DNA of 64,000 bases. Source: Oceanospirillum multiglobuliferum. Lineage in GTDB: Bacteria > Pseudomonadota > Gammaproteobacteria > Pseudomonadales > Halomonadaceae. The notes under the pieces were generated by a model that was not told where the DNA came from, did not search any database, and was given only the letters and a program-made list of their open reading frames with translations. The stretch spans positions 56,212 through 120,211 of the forward strand of contig NZ_FUXG01000013.1 of NCBI RefSeq assembly GCF_900167095.1, in the 5' to 3' direction. Shown in pieces: positions 52,413-61,839 of the stretch (position 1 is its first letter; every line of letters starts with the position of its first letter). The position numbers and the translations under genes were made by a program.

Positions 52413-54416
52413 TTAAATCTCTTGCGCTTTTTTGTCTTGATGCAGTTGGCGGACTGCGCGATGAAATAAGCCTTCGTATCGGTTAGTCTCTGGCACTATC
52501 TGCGCGTCGCTTTCCGGCTCTAACTCAACCACCCTTACCGTATTACCTTGGCTAACATGACCAAAGCGCGGCTGAATGACCTTTGGCTCAGGTAGTGCTG
52601 GAGCCTCTTCTAGCGGTAACTGTTGCGCCGCTTCTAGTGCAGTCATACGCACCTGCAATTTGGCCTGTTCTTTGGTGGCTTTGATCATGGCGGTACGGGC
52701 GCGTTTGTGTTCTCGTGCAAGGCTGTTGTCTCTGAAACCTACTGCGTGAACACATTCAGCCTGTCCGATGTAACGTCCGTCTAAGCTGTAAACAAACACC
52801 GCTGCGTGTAGGTCGTAAGGGTCAAACCGCACTACCAACTGTTGCCCGATATGGTTGAAAAGCTCTGCGCCGTGGTAACGGTTTTTGCCAACGCCAACCG
52901 CACCACCTGCTTCTAGTATGATTGAGGCATCTTTTTGTACTCGAACGCCTTCAGCCATTAACATCCAAAGCCTGCGCTGCTCAGCGGTTGCTTTACGAAT
53001 CGGGGCATTGGCGTAAGAATCCTCAAACACTTGGTTAAAGCTTTTATGGCCTGCGGCCATTTGGGTGTTGCGCTTCTCTCTGGCGTTCCATGCCAAAATT
53101 TCCTGATTGAGCACCTTTGTAAACGTGTCTAGTGGTACGGCCTTAGAACCGTAGTTCTCGGGCTTATCCATTGGACTGCTACCCGTCCAAGCCCCTGCGA
53201 AGGCGGGATGCTTGTCGACATATTCACCCAAACCACCCACACCAAAAGCGCGCTCAATGGGCTTGGCTTGGCCGTGACCCTGACCGTTTAGCACTGATGT
53301 CCAATGCACTTGCACACCTAGCATGGGGAAGATGCCCACGGGGTCTTCTTCCTTCACTTTAAAGCGGTAACGATTGGCAACACCTCCGGTTAAGCATTTG
53401 TTCGCGGCTGCGCGGGTGTTATCAATGGTCACATGGCTGGGTATGCCAAACTGCTCAACGACATCGCCAAAGCTCAGTCGAATCATCTCTTTGTTTTCAG
53501 TAAAGTCGGTACGCCACCCCAGTATTCGACGGCTGTATACGTCTTGCCAAAACCAAGTTTTCATCCGCACTGGGTTGTCTAAACCCTCAACTTGCACCCA
53601 TACGTTGTGCATATAACCGTCACCGTTGATATGCTCCATTGCGTGCATTGTGGAGACATCCCGCTGCTGACTTGGGTACAGGCGCATCAAGGCGTGTTCA
53701 CCTTCTCGCATCAGTACCTGTGTTGGAAATGCCACCTCTTTATCCATGCGCCTACGAAACGAGTCGATACTGGGCACTTGCCAACCTTTGCTTTCGCCTG
53801 CGCGCTTCACGCGTTCGTAACAGGATTGGCGGCTTGGCGCTTCAAGTCGTAAATAGTCTGCTTTAAAAAAGTCCCACGCCTCAGGGCTACAGTCTGCAAA
53901 CTCTCTTTGGCCGCTATGGCCACTCACTAGCGCCGCCAGCCAGTCACCGCGTTGAAAGTGCTGCACACCTTTTTTGCCACCTGCTCCGAAGTACCAACCT
54001 TTTATGGTGGCAGCAGACTTACCTGTTTCTTGCGCCACGTAGTGCATGGCTTTTTTCAAGGTGATGCCCTTGTCAACCAGTGCCATCATTCGGTTTAAAA
54101 CCAGCAATTTGGCTTTGGCGGTTTCTTTTTGGTGCTCTTTTTTACGCTCAAAGTTGGCCCACAGGGCGTCTCTGTCGTAGGTCACGTCTTTGCGTACCTG
54201 CTGTTGTAGCTCTAACGAGGTGCTGACTTGTTGCAGCAGCAACCTAGCCTGAGCCGCTTCCGGCAGGTTATGCAGGTGGTACTCGTAGCCACCACCGCGA
54301 CCGATACGCTGCTGAGCCTCCCAGCCTTCGCGCTTCGCCTTTAGCTGAACAGCACGCTCTGTGGTCGGCAGCTCCGGCAAACCCGCGATCTCTTGTGCGG
54401 TAAACCACTGTTTCAT
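52413..54416 (-). CDS. MuA-type DDE transposase
   Basis: 667 aa from ATG 54416, with TAAGGAG upstream. The N-terminal Mu DNA-binding fold is MKQWFTAQEIAGLPELPTTE. The integrase core has the first Asp in HINGDGYMHNVWVQV, the second in SHVTIDNTRAAANK and the Glu in GQAKPIERAFG. A basic C-terminal region contacts MuB. It carries out integration and replicative transposition. Confidence 0.94.
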   Translation of the reverse strand: MKQWFTAQEIAGLPELPTTERAVQLKAKREGWEAQQRIGRGGGYEYHLHNLPEAAQARLLLQQVSTSLELQQQVRKDVTYDRDALWANFERKKEHQKETAKAKLLVLNRMMALVDKGITLKKAMHYVAQETGKSAATIKGWYFGAGGKKGVQHFQRGDWLAALVSGHSGQREFADCSPEAWDFFKADYLRLEAPSRQSCYERVKRAGESKGWQVPSIDSFRRRMDKEVAFPTQVLMREGEHALMRLYPSQQRDVSTMHAMEHINGDGYMHNVWVQVEGLDNPVRMKTWFWQDVYSRRILGWRTDFTENKEMIRLSFGDVVEQFGIPSHVTIDNTRAAANKCLTGGVANRYRFKVKEEDPVGIFPMLGVQVHWTSVLNGQGHGQAKPIERAFGVGGLGEYVDKHPAFAGAWTGSSPMDKPENYGSKAVPLDTFTKVLNQEILAWNAREKRNTQMAAGHKSFNQVFEDSYANAPIRKATAEQRRLWMLMAEGVRVQKDASIILEAGGAVGVGKNRYHGAELFNHIGQQLVVRFDPYDLHAAVFVYSLDGRYIGQAECVHAVGFRDNSLAREHKRARTAMIKATKEQAKLQVRMTALEAAQQLPLEEAPALPEPKVIQPRFGHVSQGNTVRVVELEPESDAQIVPETNRYEGLFHRAVRQLHQDKKAQEI

Positions 54417-54509
54417 GGTCTTACTCCTTACCCGGCTTATCCGCAGTGGGGTAAGCTTTGGGTACACCACGGGAAATCTCATGTACCGCCAATGAAAAAG
54501 GGGACAACA

Positions 54510-54953
54510 ATGTTGGACAAATACGAGAAAGATGCCGCAGCAATGGCAGAGGAGCTTTCAGAATCACTCGACGAATCCGAAATTGAAATTCTGCGCGCAG
54601 TGTTTGAAACCACCGCTCCAGAAGACTGGCTGCAATGGAAGGCTCATCGCGCTGCAGACGTTGTTGCATTTGTTCAAGCGACACCTTCCCAGCGACGCAA
54701 AAAAGTTCGCTGGAAAGAGGAGTACCCGTTTTATGCGTATGCGGGGTATCTGCATTGTGTGAAGGCTTATGCGCTTTTGCGCGCCCTATCCCGTTACAAC
54801 CTTTCTCCCGGCGGTTCTTTCCGAAGAGTGGTTGCTGATGCAGGGCTGGTTTACGATCACGCTGCAGATCTTGAGCTTCAGATAACCTGTTGGCCGTGGG
54901 AGAACCCGCCAAAGAACTGGCTTGAGTCATCGAATCAAATTGACGCGTCATGA
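54510..54953 (+). CDS. Unknown protein encoded against the early operon
   Basis: 147 aa from ATG 54510 (AAAGGGG upstream). The sequence is acidic at the start (LDKYEKDAAAMAEELSESLD) and contains WLQWKAHRAADVVAFVQATP, YPFYAYAGYLHCVKAYALLR and WPWENPPKNWLESS, like a genuine folded protein. The opposite minus frame (54421-54951) looks random. It stands alone on the plus strand between muA and the HTH gene and touches the HTH gene's 3' end, so it may be an accessory gene. Family unknown. Confidence 0.6.
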   Translation: MLDKYEKDAAAMAEELSESLDESEIEILRAVFETTAPEDWLQWKAHRAADVVAFVQATPSQRRKKVRWKEEYPFYAYAGYLHCVKAYALLRALSRYNLSPGGSFRRVVADAGLVYDHAADLELQITCWPWENPPKNWLESSNQIDAS

Positions 54954-55427
54954 CGCACCTCCCAGCAGCAGCTCAGGCTGTTTGTACTGGTCAAGGTTAC
55001 GGCGCTGTTTCTCCAGATCTTCCATCAGGCATTTCAGAGCGTCGCTCACATCATGGGCGCTCTCTTCGCCATCAAAAAAGCGCATCAGCTGACCAAAGGT
55101 CTGGTTGGCGTTAATCACCAGGTTGGCGATGTCGTGGTTCTGGGCGCGTTTTCCGGTGGGCATCTCTACCAGCAGTTTGTCTTGCCCGTGGGCCAAAAAG
55201 CGGGTGATTAAATTGATGCCGGTGGCATGTTCAAAGGCAGGCACCATCATCAGCGGCATCCGGCCAGACGACAGCCAGCCATACAGGGTGTTTTGGCTGC
55301 TAACGCCCATCAGGTCAGCAATGCGCTGAATGCTCAGGTTCTTTTTCTCTCGGCCATGATCAACGCTCAGTTGCAGAGCCTGAGGAATATCGTTGGGGGT
55401 AATTCGGTTCCAAGGTTGCTTAGCCAT
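54948..55427 (-). CDS. Phage HTH regulator
   Basis: 159 aa. An HTH lies at about residues 30-60 (SIQRIADLMGVSSQNTLYGW), then a helical C-terminal region (VINANQTFGQLMRFFDGEES ... LKCLMEDLEKQRRNLDQYKQ). Similar proteins sit between ner and the transposase in transposable phages of Pseudomonas and Vibrio. Exact role unknown. Confidence 0.75.
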   Translation of the reverse strand: MAKQPWNRITPNDIPQALQLSVDHGREKKNLSIQRIADLMGVSSQNTLYGWLSSGRMPLMMVPAFEHATGINLITRFLAHGQDKLLVEMPTGKRAQNHDIANLVINANQTFGQLMRFFDGEESAHDVSDALKCLMEDLEKQRRNLDQYKQPELLLGGAS

Positions 55428-55554
55428 TTTTTGCTACTCGATATTTATCCAGTTCAAAATAAAGTGCGGTTTTTTGTCTTTTTTGGCGGGTTCCTGCGAT
55501 ATACGCTTTAGAAAACTCGCAAATAAGGGAGACGCAAATGTTCTCGCACCACAT
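55420..55554 (-). CDS. Possible 44-aa early ORF
   Basis: MWCENICVSLICEFSKAYIA followed by a Lys/Arg-rich segment and YFELDKYRVAKNG. Its stop overlaps the start of the HTH gene (ATGGCTAA), which is the pattern of coupled phage genes, and it fills the gap after ner. There is no clear SD, so the call is weak. Confidence 0.35.
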   Translation of the reverse strand: MWCENICVSLICEFSKAYIAGTRQKRQKTALYFELDKYRVAKNG

Positions 55555-55570
55555 GCAAAAAGTTCGTAAA

Positions 55571-55822
55571 CTAAGCGGCAATACGTGCCGGATAACGGGA
55601 GGGCCAGATCTCTTCCGGGGCCAAACCCAAATAGTCCGCAATGATTTTTTGCATCTTTGGGTAGTTCACGTTGAACACGTTGTAGACCGTTTTAGAATTG
55701 GTATAACCGTGTTGGCGTCCCAGCTCTGCCAAGTTGGAACCCTTTTTGCGCACGGCGGCCAGTACATCTTGGCGATGCCAATCCTGCGGTTCAGATGAGT
55801 GAGTCTTAATAGTCTTGCTCAT
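55571..55822 (-). CDS. ner: Ner-like DNA-binding protein
   Basis: 83 aa. DWHRQDVLAAVRKKGSNLAE, LGRQHGYTNSKTVYNVFN and YLGLAPEEIWPSRY are the Ner/SfsB signature. Ner represses early transcription in Mu and is the first gene of the early operon, divergent from the repressor, as here. Confidence 0.92.
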   Translation of the reverse strand: MSKTIKTHSSEPQDWHRQDVLAAVRKKGSNLAELGRQHGYTNSKTVYNVFNVNYPKMQKIIADYLGLAPEEIWPSRYPARIAA

Positions 55823-55845
55823 TTTTTTTCGCTCCGTTCTTGTTA

Positions 55846-55888
55846 CTAATCTTTATAAGTTAAGCTGAACACTTGCCCTAAAGATTAG
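55846..55888. promoter_or_regulatory. Inverted repeat in the repressor-Ner control region
   Basis: Perfect 10-bp arms CTAATCTTTA (55846-55855) and TAAAGATTAG (55879-55888), 23 bp apart. The right arm covers the -10 of the candidate early promoter, as expected for an operator bound by the repressor or Ner. Confidence 0.6.
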
Positions 55889-55909
55889 CGATAACTTGCC
55901 ATGTTGCAA
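55882..55909 (-). promoter_or_regulatory. Candidate early promoter Pe
   Basis: Minus strand TTGCAA, 16-bp spacer, TAATCT, reading toward ner. It overlaps the inverted repeat at 55879-55888. Confidence 0.5.
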
Positions 55910-55939
55910 AGCGGGAAGTTGCGGTTCGGAGTTAATTTC

Positions 55940-55958
55940 TTGCTATGTAGTATAGCAA
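55940..55958. promoter_or_regulatory. Palindromic operator candidate
   Basis: TTGCTAT-GTAGT-ATAGCAA, a perfect 7-bp inverted repeat about 40 bp before the repressor ATG, suitable for autoregulation of the repressor. Confidence 0.5.
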
Positions 55959-56000
55959 TAAACTGCAACTCTTTGTTTTTAAAGGGTTTATGGTCTTTGT

Positions 56001-56720
56001 ATGTCTGAAAAAAAAGAACCTCGAAATGATTTCGGAGTAACTACCGATAACTCCGAACCACTAAAGCTGCTATCTAATCGAATTAGACAGTGTGCAGAGA
56101 TAGCAGGAAGTGGCGATGCGCTTTCGCGACTTACTGCCATACCTAGAAGAACGCTTGAAATGTATCTGTCAGGAGATGCCGAGCCAAAGGCTGTCAGAAT
56201 AGGGCTTATAGCAAAGGCCGCAGGTGTCTCCGGCCACTGGCTACTTACTGGTGAGGGTGAGATATTCGAGAGTGATAAGACTGGAGCCTCAGAACTGGAA
56301 GAAGAGTTTGCCCTAGTGCCAGGCTATAACATTCAGGTATCGGCGGGGCATGGTGCCTTCCCAGATGCCTTTGAAACCCCAACCCGTAAGCTGGCCTTTC
56401 GCCACAAATGGCTGAGGTTTCGCGGCCTGCACGTCAAAGACCTGGTACTGGTATTCGCTAAGGGGGATTCAATGGAACCCACCATCAGCGACAACAACAC
56501 CCTGTTGATCGACACCAGCCAACGAGATCTGCAAGATGGTAATATCTACGTTATCCGCACAGACGGCCATCTGATCGTTAAGCGCGTGCAGCAGCTTTGG
56601 AATAAAGGCATACTTCTAATCAGCGACAATGCCTCTTATAAAGAACAGCAGTTATCACCTGAAGAAGTTAAAGAGTTGCAGGTTGTTGGTAAGGTCGTGT
56701 GGATCGGTAAAGACCTTTGA
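56001..56720 (+). CDS. Phage repressor, CI/LexA-like with S24 peptidase domain
   Basis: 239 aa. The N-terminal HTH is about residues 20-75 (LTAIPRRTLEMYLSGDAEPK). The C-terminal S24 domain has the nucleophile Ser in FAKGDSMEPTISDNN and the Lys in IYVIRTDGHLIVKRVQ. Such repressors hold lysogeny and self-cleave with RecA after DNA damage. It is the only cI-type gene and points outward to the left prophage end. Confidence 0.92.
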   Translation: MSEKKEPRNDFGVTTDNSEPLKLLSNRIRQCAEIAGSGDALSRLTAIPRRTLEMYLSGDAEPKAVRIGLIAKAAGVSGHWLLTGEGEIFESDKTGASELEEEFALVPGYNIQVSAGHGAFPDAFETPTRKLAFRHKWLRFRGLHVKDLVLVFAKGDSMEPTISDNNTLLIDTSQRDLQDGNIYVIRTDGHLIVKRVQQLWNKGILLISDNASYKEQQLSPEEVKELQVVGKVVWIGKDL

Positions 56721-57193
56721 TCTGAAACAGCTCAGAAACACCTTGGCAACACCAAGACCATCAAAAGGCATGTTTCTTAAATCAAGTGCGTAAATCCACT
56801 GCGTTGGCTGAAAGTTCGTAAAAACAATTTCAGCTATAAAAAAGGGGCTGCATCACTACAGCCCCCGTGTTTACTGCGTTGCACGTAATCCCGTTTAGTT
56901 TTACCTAATCCCAATATAATTCTTAAAGTTAGAGCTTAAATACAGCTGTTTCATCCGCCTTTGTCAGCGATTTACCTAGCTCAGGTGGAAGGATTCTCAA
57001 CCGACATCGCCATAAGGGCAGATGTATCGCCAATCTAAATCACTTCTTTCGTGTTATTTGCTGCCGTGCTGCAAAATTGTAATATAACTGTAACATTGCA
57101 GGTGTTTTCCTCCATTACTTTTAGATTGTAGGTAACGGATTTTAACTGTTCTGTAAACGGTATCATTAGATCTACAAATTAAGAGAGCATGCT
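56721..57193. other. Non-coding segment likely containing the left prophage end
   Basis: No ORF is convincing. It holds GAAACAGCTCAGAAACACCTT (56722-56742), a close match to the central phage element at 38741, and TGTTTCTTAAATCAAGTGCG (56770-56789), loosely like Mu end-binding sites. A terminator follows at 56844. The exact TG...CA end and the 5-bp target duplication could not be fixed by eye. The promoter of the chemoreceptor gene must lie near the right edge. Confidence 0.4.
56844..56865. terminator. Bidirectional terminator after the repressor
   Basis: GGGGCTG-CATCACTA-CAGCCCC, 7-bp stem. On the minus strand TTTTTT follows; on the plus strand the tail is GTGTTTA. Confidence 0.6.
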
Positions 57194-59056
57194 ATGCAAA
57201 TCAAACATAAGCTTATTTTAAACGCTTGCGTAGTTATCTTGTCGATGACCGCGATGTTTTCGCTATTCAGCTACACCCTACGCATAGCCGAGGATTTAGA
57301 AACAGGCAAAGCCTTAGTTATGCAGTTAGAAAGCGATATGTTGAATTTACGTAAAGATGAGAAAGATTTTCTGGCACGCAATGATCTCAAATATGTGGCT
57401 GCCTTTGATAAACGTATTCAGCACATCCAAGAAGATATTAAGTCAATTCAGTCTCTTGCGACAGAGTACCAAATAGAAGTTCAAGATCTCAGCCTTATCG
57501 GTGAGCGGTTTCAAAGCTACCAGCAAAGTTTTCAACAGATTGTAACCGTTTCAGAAAAGATAGGTCTTAGTCACGAGCAGGGTTTGTCAGGAGAGCTGCG
57601 CGCAGCGGTGCATGATATTGAGTCTGCACTTAATGCTGTTAATGCTGACTCTATTCTAGTAACGATGTTGCAGCTACGCCGTGCTGAAAAAGACTTTATG
57701 CTGCGTCGTCAACTGAAATATCAAGAGAAGCTGGAAGAGCTGCACAATATTTTTATAAAACAGCTTAAAGGGGTGGACTTAGGTGCACAGGAGAAAGAGA
57801 AGCTTCTCGAAAAAGCCAATCTTTACCTTGTCAAATTCAACGCCTATGTTCAGGGCCTTGGACAGCTAGGCTTAACCAGTGACAGTGGCCTACAAAAAGA
57901 GATGCGCAATACCATACAAAGCACAGAAACGATGCTCGCAGAGCTGATTAAAACTGTGGATACGGCACTATATAATAAAATCCACCAACTAGAATCTTTG
58001 GCGCTATATATCTTTTTGCTGATACTGGTGCTTACCAGCGCATTGACTTGGTTGGTTGGCCGTTCAATTTTTCAGCCTATTCAAACAATGTCTCAAGTTG
58101 TGCATCGGATCCATGAGACCAAAGATCTTTCTTTAAGAGCAAATGAAACTGGGAAAGATGAATTGGCATGGATGGCTAAGTCTCTAAATACAATGTTATC
58201 TGGATTCCAGAGCCTTATTCAGGGTGTTAATCAAGCTATAGACACTATGAATAGTACGACTCAGGTTTTGTCTGAAAATGCTGGCACCACGTCTAACGAT
58301 ATCAATCGTCAAAGAGTAGAAACTGATTTAGTGGCAACAGCGGTGACAGAGATGGTGAGCACCATTGAGGAAATTGCTCGTACCACTGAGCAAACTGCCT
58401 TTAAAGCCAATATTACACATCAAAATGCATTAAAAGGTCAGCAGCAAGTGAGTGATGCTATCAGTGGTATTCGTCATTTATCTCAGCAGCTTGAGAGCTC
58501 TGTATCAACGGTGGCCGAGCTGGCTAAAGAAAGTGAAACCATAGGCACTGTGCTAAGCGTGATTCAAGGTATCGCGGAACAGACCAATCTATTAGCTTTA
58601 AACGCTGCAATTGAAGCGGCACGTGCTGGTGAACAAGGACGAGGATTTGCGGTTGTTGCTGATGAGGTGAGGGCATTAGCGGGGCGTACCCAAGATGCAA
58701 CTCATGAAATTTCAGGGATTATAGAGACGTTACAAGACAAAACTCACAATATCGTACAGCTGATTCATACCTGTCGCCAAGAAGGTATTGATAGTCGAGA
58801 CCAAGCTGAGAAGGCAGAGTTAGCTCTGCAGGAAATCACTCAAGAAGTGACAGAGATTTCTAACATGAGTACTCAAATTGCGGCTGCAATTGAAGAGCAA
58901 AGCAGTGTCGCAAATGAGGTTGGACAAAATGTACTCACTATTAGGGATATTTCAGAAGATGCAGCGCAGGCTGTAGAGCGTAACTCTAAAGCCAGTCAAG
59001 ACATTGCTACTCAGGCTAATGCTTTACATCATGCAGTTTCTGTTTTTAAAGTTTGA
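57194..59056 (+). CDS. Methyl-accepting chemotaxis protein with HBM sensor domain
   Basis: 620 aa. TM1 is about residues 9-29 and TM2 about 270-292 ([20 protein letters not shown]). The periplasmic domain has the duplicated helical-bimodular motif ([16 protein letters not shown] and [16 protein letters not shown]). A HAMP domain and the signalling domain follow, with the conserved tip [23 protein letters not shown] sensors in other bacteria bind organic acids; the ligand here is unknown. There is no C-terminal CheR/CheB tether pentapeptide. It is a stand-alone gene. Confidence 0.93.
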   Translation: MQIKHKLILNACVVILSMTAMFSLFSYTLRIAEDLETGKALVMQLESDMLNLRKDEKDFLARNDLKYVAAFDKRIQHIQEDIKSIQSLATEYQIEVQDLSLIGERFQSYQQSFQQIVTVSEKIGLSHEQGLSGELRAAVHDIESALNAVNADSILVTMLQLRRAEKDFMLRRQLKYQEKLEELHNIFIKQLKGVDLGAQEKEKLLEKANLYLVKFNAYVQGLGQLGLTSDSGLQKEMRNTIQSTETMLAELIKTVDTALYNKIHQLESLALYIFLLILVLTSALTWLVGRSIFQPIQTMSQVVHRIHETKDLSLRANETGKDELAWMAKSLNTMLSGFQSLIQGVNQAIDTMNSTTQVLSENAGTTSNDINRQRVETDLVATAVTEMVSTIEEIARTTEQTAFKANITHQNALKGQQQVSDAISGIRHLSQQLESSVSTVAELAKESETIGTVLSVIQGIAEQTNLLALNAAIEAARAGEQGRGFAVVADEVRALAGRTQDATHEISGIIETLQDKTHNIVQLIHTCRQEGIDSRDQAEKAELALQEITQEVTEISNMSTQIAAAIEEQSSVANEVGQNVLTIRDISEDAAQAVERNSKASQDIATQANALHHAVSVFKV

Positions 59057-59074
59057 TTATGTCGAGTTAACTAT

Positions 59075-59098
59075 CATGGGGCTATCACTAGCCCCATG
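59075..59098 (+). terminator. Hairpin after the chemoreceptor gene
   Basis: CATGGGGCTA-TCAC-TAGCCCCATG, a perfect 10-bp stem 19 bp after the stop. There is no T-run, so intrinsic termination would be weak. Confidence 0.5.
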
Positions 59099-59167
59099 TA
59101 CTGTCAAAGATTTCAATATTTATGGTAATTCCCTAATCAGCTTGCGGGCATATGTAATGAGAAAGCG

Positions 59168-59288
59168 TGTGTTGTAGTGGTAACACGCCCAATCGCCCTG
59201 TCATGAGCGACATGCTTAATCATATCCTATCTTGCGTTGTTATATGTTGGATAAGACCATTTGGAACAAAGAGAAGTTCAGGGGTTTG
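59168..59288. repeat. Dispersed repeat, copy B (deleted relic)
   Basis: Matches blocks at 23019-23076 and 23306-23380 with the intervening DUF6482-like gene body missing. The deletion joint falls at TTAAT-like sequences in both flanks. An ATG-led ORF fragment (MLDKTIWNKEKFRGL) and a following stretch (VSDNNQSDQVKKWLNKQLSA) look like decayed coding sequence. Confidence 0.7.
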
Positions 59289-59516
59289 TGTCGGACAACA
59301 ATCAATCAGATCAAGTTAAGAAATGGCTAAATAAGCAGCTCTCTGCTGATGAGTCAGCCAAGATACAGTAGCATGCTCTACCGAGTGATTCTGTTTATGT
59401 AATGATATTGTATTTAGATCTATACATACTCATACAAAGTGAGCCTGCCCAACGATTTGCGTACAAGTCATAATCTTCTATCAAGAAAAAGGCAGGTGGT
59501 GTTCAGGAGTGAAGTT

Positions 59517-60251
59517 GTGCATCAAATCCTGCTGGTTGAGGATGATAAGAAGTTATCCAACATTTTATGTCGATATTTTGAGCGAAATGGTTTTAAGGTC
59601 CAAGCTGCATTAACGGGTGAAGACGCGATTAGTCTGCTACCTGACGCTGAACCCGATATTATTATTCTGGATCTGATGTTACCGGGTATGGATGGTTTAA
59701 GTATCTGTCGTCAGATACGCCCTATTTTCCACGGTAAAATTCTGTTTTTAACGGCCAGTGATGATGATATGGATCAGGTGGCTGCTTTGGAGATGGGGGC
59801 GGATGATTACGTCTGCAAGCCTCTTCAGCCAAGGGTTTTGTTAGCTCGAATTAGGATGTTGTTGCGCCGTTTGGAAGATGAGCAGACCAAAGCCGACTCA
59901 ATGATTGAAACTTCCGATAGGCACCCGCTACTAGAGGGCTTAAACCAGCTGACATTTGGTGCATTGAAATTAAAACAGACCGTAAAACTCTGTCAGTTGA
60001 ATGGTCATGATATCGACCTGACCAGTAGTGAGTTTGATCTATTGTGGCTACTGGCCAGTCATGCTAATCAACCTCTGCCACGAGATGAACTAGTGCGTAA
60101 AACCCGTGGAATTGAATACGACGGTCTAGATCGAACCGTGGATAATCGTATCGTCAGTTTACGTAAGAAGCTGGGCGATACCTCTTCACCTTCCCGCCAT
60201 ATTATTACTATCAGAGGTAAAGGCTATTTATTTGCCTCCGATGGCTGGTAA
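59517..60251 (+). CDS. OmpR-family response regulator (RstA-like)
   Basis: 244 aa from GTG 59517, with AGGAG upstream; the frame extends back to 59439 but the receiver starts right here (HQILLVEDDKKLSNIL). Phospho-acceptor Asp is in IIILDLMLPGMDGL, the Lys in DDYVCKPLQPRVLL. The C-terminal winged helix has LTSSEFDLLWLLASHANQPL and GLDRTVDNRIVSLRKKLGD, close to RstA. It is followed by its kinase gene 21 bp later. Confidence 0.92.
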   Translation: MHQILLVEDDKKLSNILCRYFERNGFKVQAALTGEDAISLLPDAEPDIIILDLMLPGMDGLSICRQIRPIFHGKILFLTASDDDMDQVAALEMGADDYVCKPLQPRVLLARIRMLLRRLEDEQTKADSMIETSDRHPLLEGLNQLTFGALKLKQTVKLCQLNGHDIDLTSSEFDLLWLLASHANQPLPRDELVRKTRGIEYDGLDRTVDNRIVSLRKKLGDTSSPSRHIITIRGKGYLFASDGW

Positions 60252-60272
60252 ACAGCAAAAGAGGAAACCTTT

Positions 60273-61604
60273 GTGGCCCGTATTTTCTTTACTCTTTATG
60301 CCGGAATTATTGCTGCCGTTTTGCTGTTCTGGAACAGTGTGATCTATCTCTATGGAGAGAGAGATATGATCGAGTCACAGCGTATCCTACAGGGGTATAC
60401 CGCATTATCTGGCATGATCTATGAGCTAGAGGGAAGAGAGGCTTGGCTTAAAGCGCTTAAGACAGCCGCAGACATCAATCTGATGATTATTGAGCCTGTT
60501 GATCCGGCACAACACTTAAGCGCACAAGAAATGACCCTGCTCAAGCAACATGGCGGTTATTTTCGCGCTCAGCTTGGTACCCCTTGGGATGAATATTTCC
60601 TCTATGAAAAGGCACCCAATGAGGTGGTGTGGGTACAATACGACTCTAGCAAAGAGTATTGGCATCAGTCTGAATTTGTCATGCAAGTATTTAAGCTGGG
60701 GTTTTTCAGTATTATTGCTTTAGCGCTAGCGCTGTGGATCTGGAGTTTTCATCGGAAATTATCCCGTCTTGAGCAGGCTGCGCTACAGCTCTCCCGTGGC
60801 GAGTTCTCAGGCCGTGCGCCTATCGGCTTCTTCCAGGAAGTGGGTGGTTTAAACAAGGCGTTTAACCACATGGTAGAGCGTCTGGAGCAATTGGTCTCCA
60901 GTCATAAACGTCTGACCAATGCGGTGGCTCATGAGTTAAGAACACCGATTTTTAGATTACGCTGTCAGTTGGAACTGTTATTGCCGGAGATGTCTCGACA
61001 GGAACTGGATGAGTATATTCACAGTATGGATGAGGATCTGGTAGAGCTGGATACGTTAGTAGATGAGCTGCTCAGCTACGCCCGAATGGAGTCTGGTCGG
61101 GAAAACTTCTCTCCTTCTCAAACCCAGCTTGATTCTTGGCTTAATCAGCAGCAGGATCTGACTCGAGGCTGTCAGCATTCAGTGAGCTTTGATCTCGGAG
61201 ATCAGGCTAATGTTAATAGTCCAAACAGTAAGGGTGTTAATGCTGAATTTGATTCTAATCTAATCCGTAGAGCATTAAGCAACTTGATTCGTAATGCCGA
61301 TGTCTATGCTGAAACGGAGATTGTCGTGGGCTATGAGGTGAAAGGGGACTCTGTTTTGATCTATGTTGAGGATGATGGCTCCGGTATTCCTGAGCAGGAC
61401 AGAGAACGGATCCTTCAGCCTTTTGAGCGCCTGGATGTGTCCCGCAACCGCTCTTCTGGAGGCTATGGTTTGGGTCTGTCGATTTGCCGAGAGATCGCTC
61501 ATTTACATAAGGGGCAGATCGTGATTTCGGATTCACAGCTAGGCGGCGCCCGTATCGCCCTCGAATTGCCGCTTTTAACACCTAACCGTTCCCTACATTT
61601 ATAA
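60273..61604 (+). CDS. Sensor histidine kinase (RstB-like)
   Basis: 443 aa from GTG with AGAGG upstream. TM1 at about 5-22, a periplasmic sensor, TM2 at about 145-163, HAMP, then the H-box AVAHELRTPIFRLRC, N-box NLIRNADVYAE, DDGSGIPEQDRERIL and SSGGYGLGLSICREIA. The C-terminus matches RstB along the kinase core. It phosphorylates the adjacent response regulator. Confidence 0.92.
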   Translation: MARIFFTLYAGIIAAVLLFWNSVIYLYGERDMIESQRILQGYTALSGMIYELEGREAWLKALKTAADINLMIIEPVDPAQHLSAQEMTLLKQHGGYFRAQLGTPWDEYFLYEKAPNEVVWVQYDSSKEYWHQSEFVMQVFKLGFFSIIALALALWIWSFHRKLSRLEQAALQLSRGEFSGRAPIGFFQEVGGLNKAFNHMVERLEQLVSSHKRLTNAVAHELRTPIFRLRCQLELLLPEMSRQELDEYIHSMDEDLVELDTLVDELLSYARMESGRENFSPSQTQLDSWLNQQQDLTRGCQHSVSFDLGDQANVNSPNSKGVNAEFDSNLIRRALSNLIRNADVYAETEIVVGYEVKGDSVLIYVEDDGSGIPEQDRERILQPFERLDVSRNRSSGGYGLGLSICREIAHLHKGQIVISDSQLGGARIALELPLLTPNRSLHL

Positions 61605-61839
61605 TGGCTCTCATTACTCTACTTCCTGTGACAACTGTTCAGTGACCAGATTCGTTGGTTTAAAACGTTGGTTAATATCCCTAGCGCTTAACTGACGCGG
61701 TAATATTGCAGTGATTTGTAAGGAGATCACATACAAAGCCATACACTTCAGAGCTTTTATTCTATTTGCTAAGATTGCAGACTTCTCCAACTAGATTTAA
61801 GGGACATCTTTGCCTCTATCTGAAAGATGGAGGCAGAGT

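Noticed and set aside
54421..54951. 176-aa minus-strand ORF opposite the plus-strand gene
   Set aside because: Arg/Gln/Pro/Leu-rich with no family character; it would overlap the real start region of the transposase.
23600..57190. Exact prophage ends (TG...CA with 5-bp target duplication)
   Set aside because: Several candidate TG and CA positions were compared in 23600-23890 and 56720-57120 but no matching 5-bp pair was found by eye, so boundaries are given only roughly.
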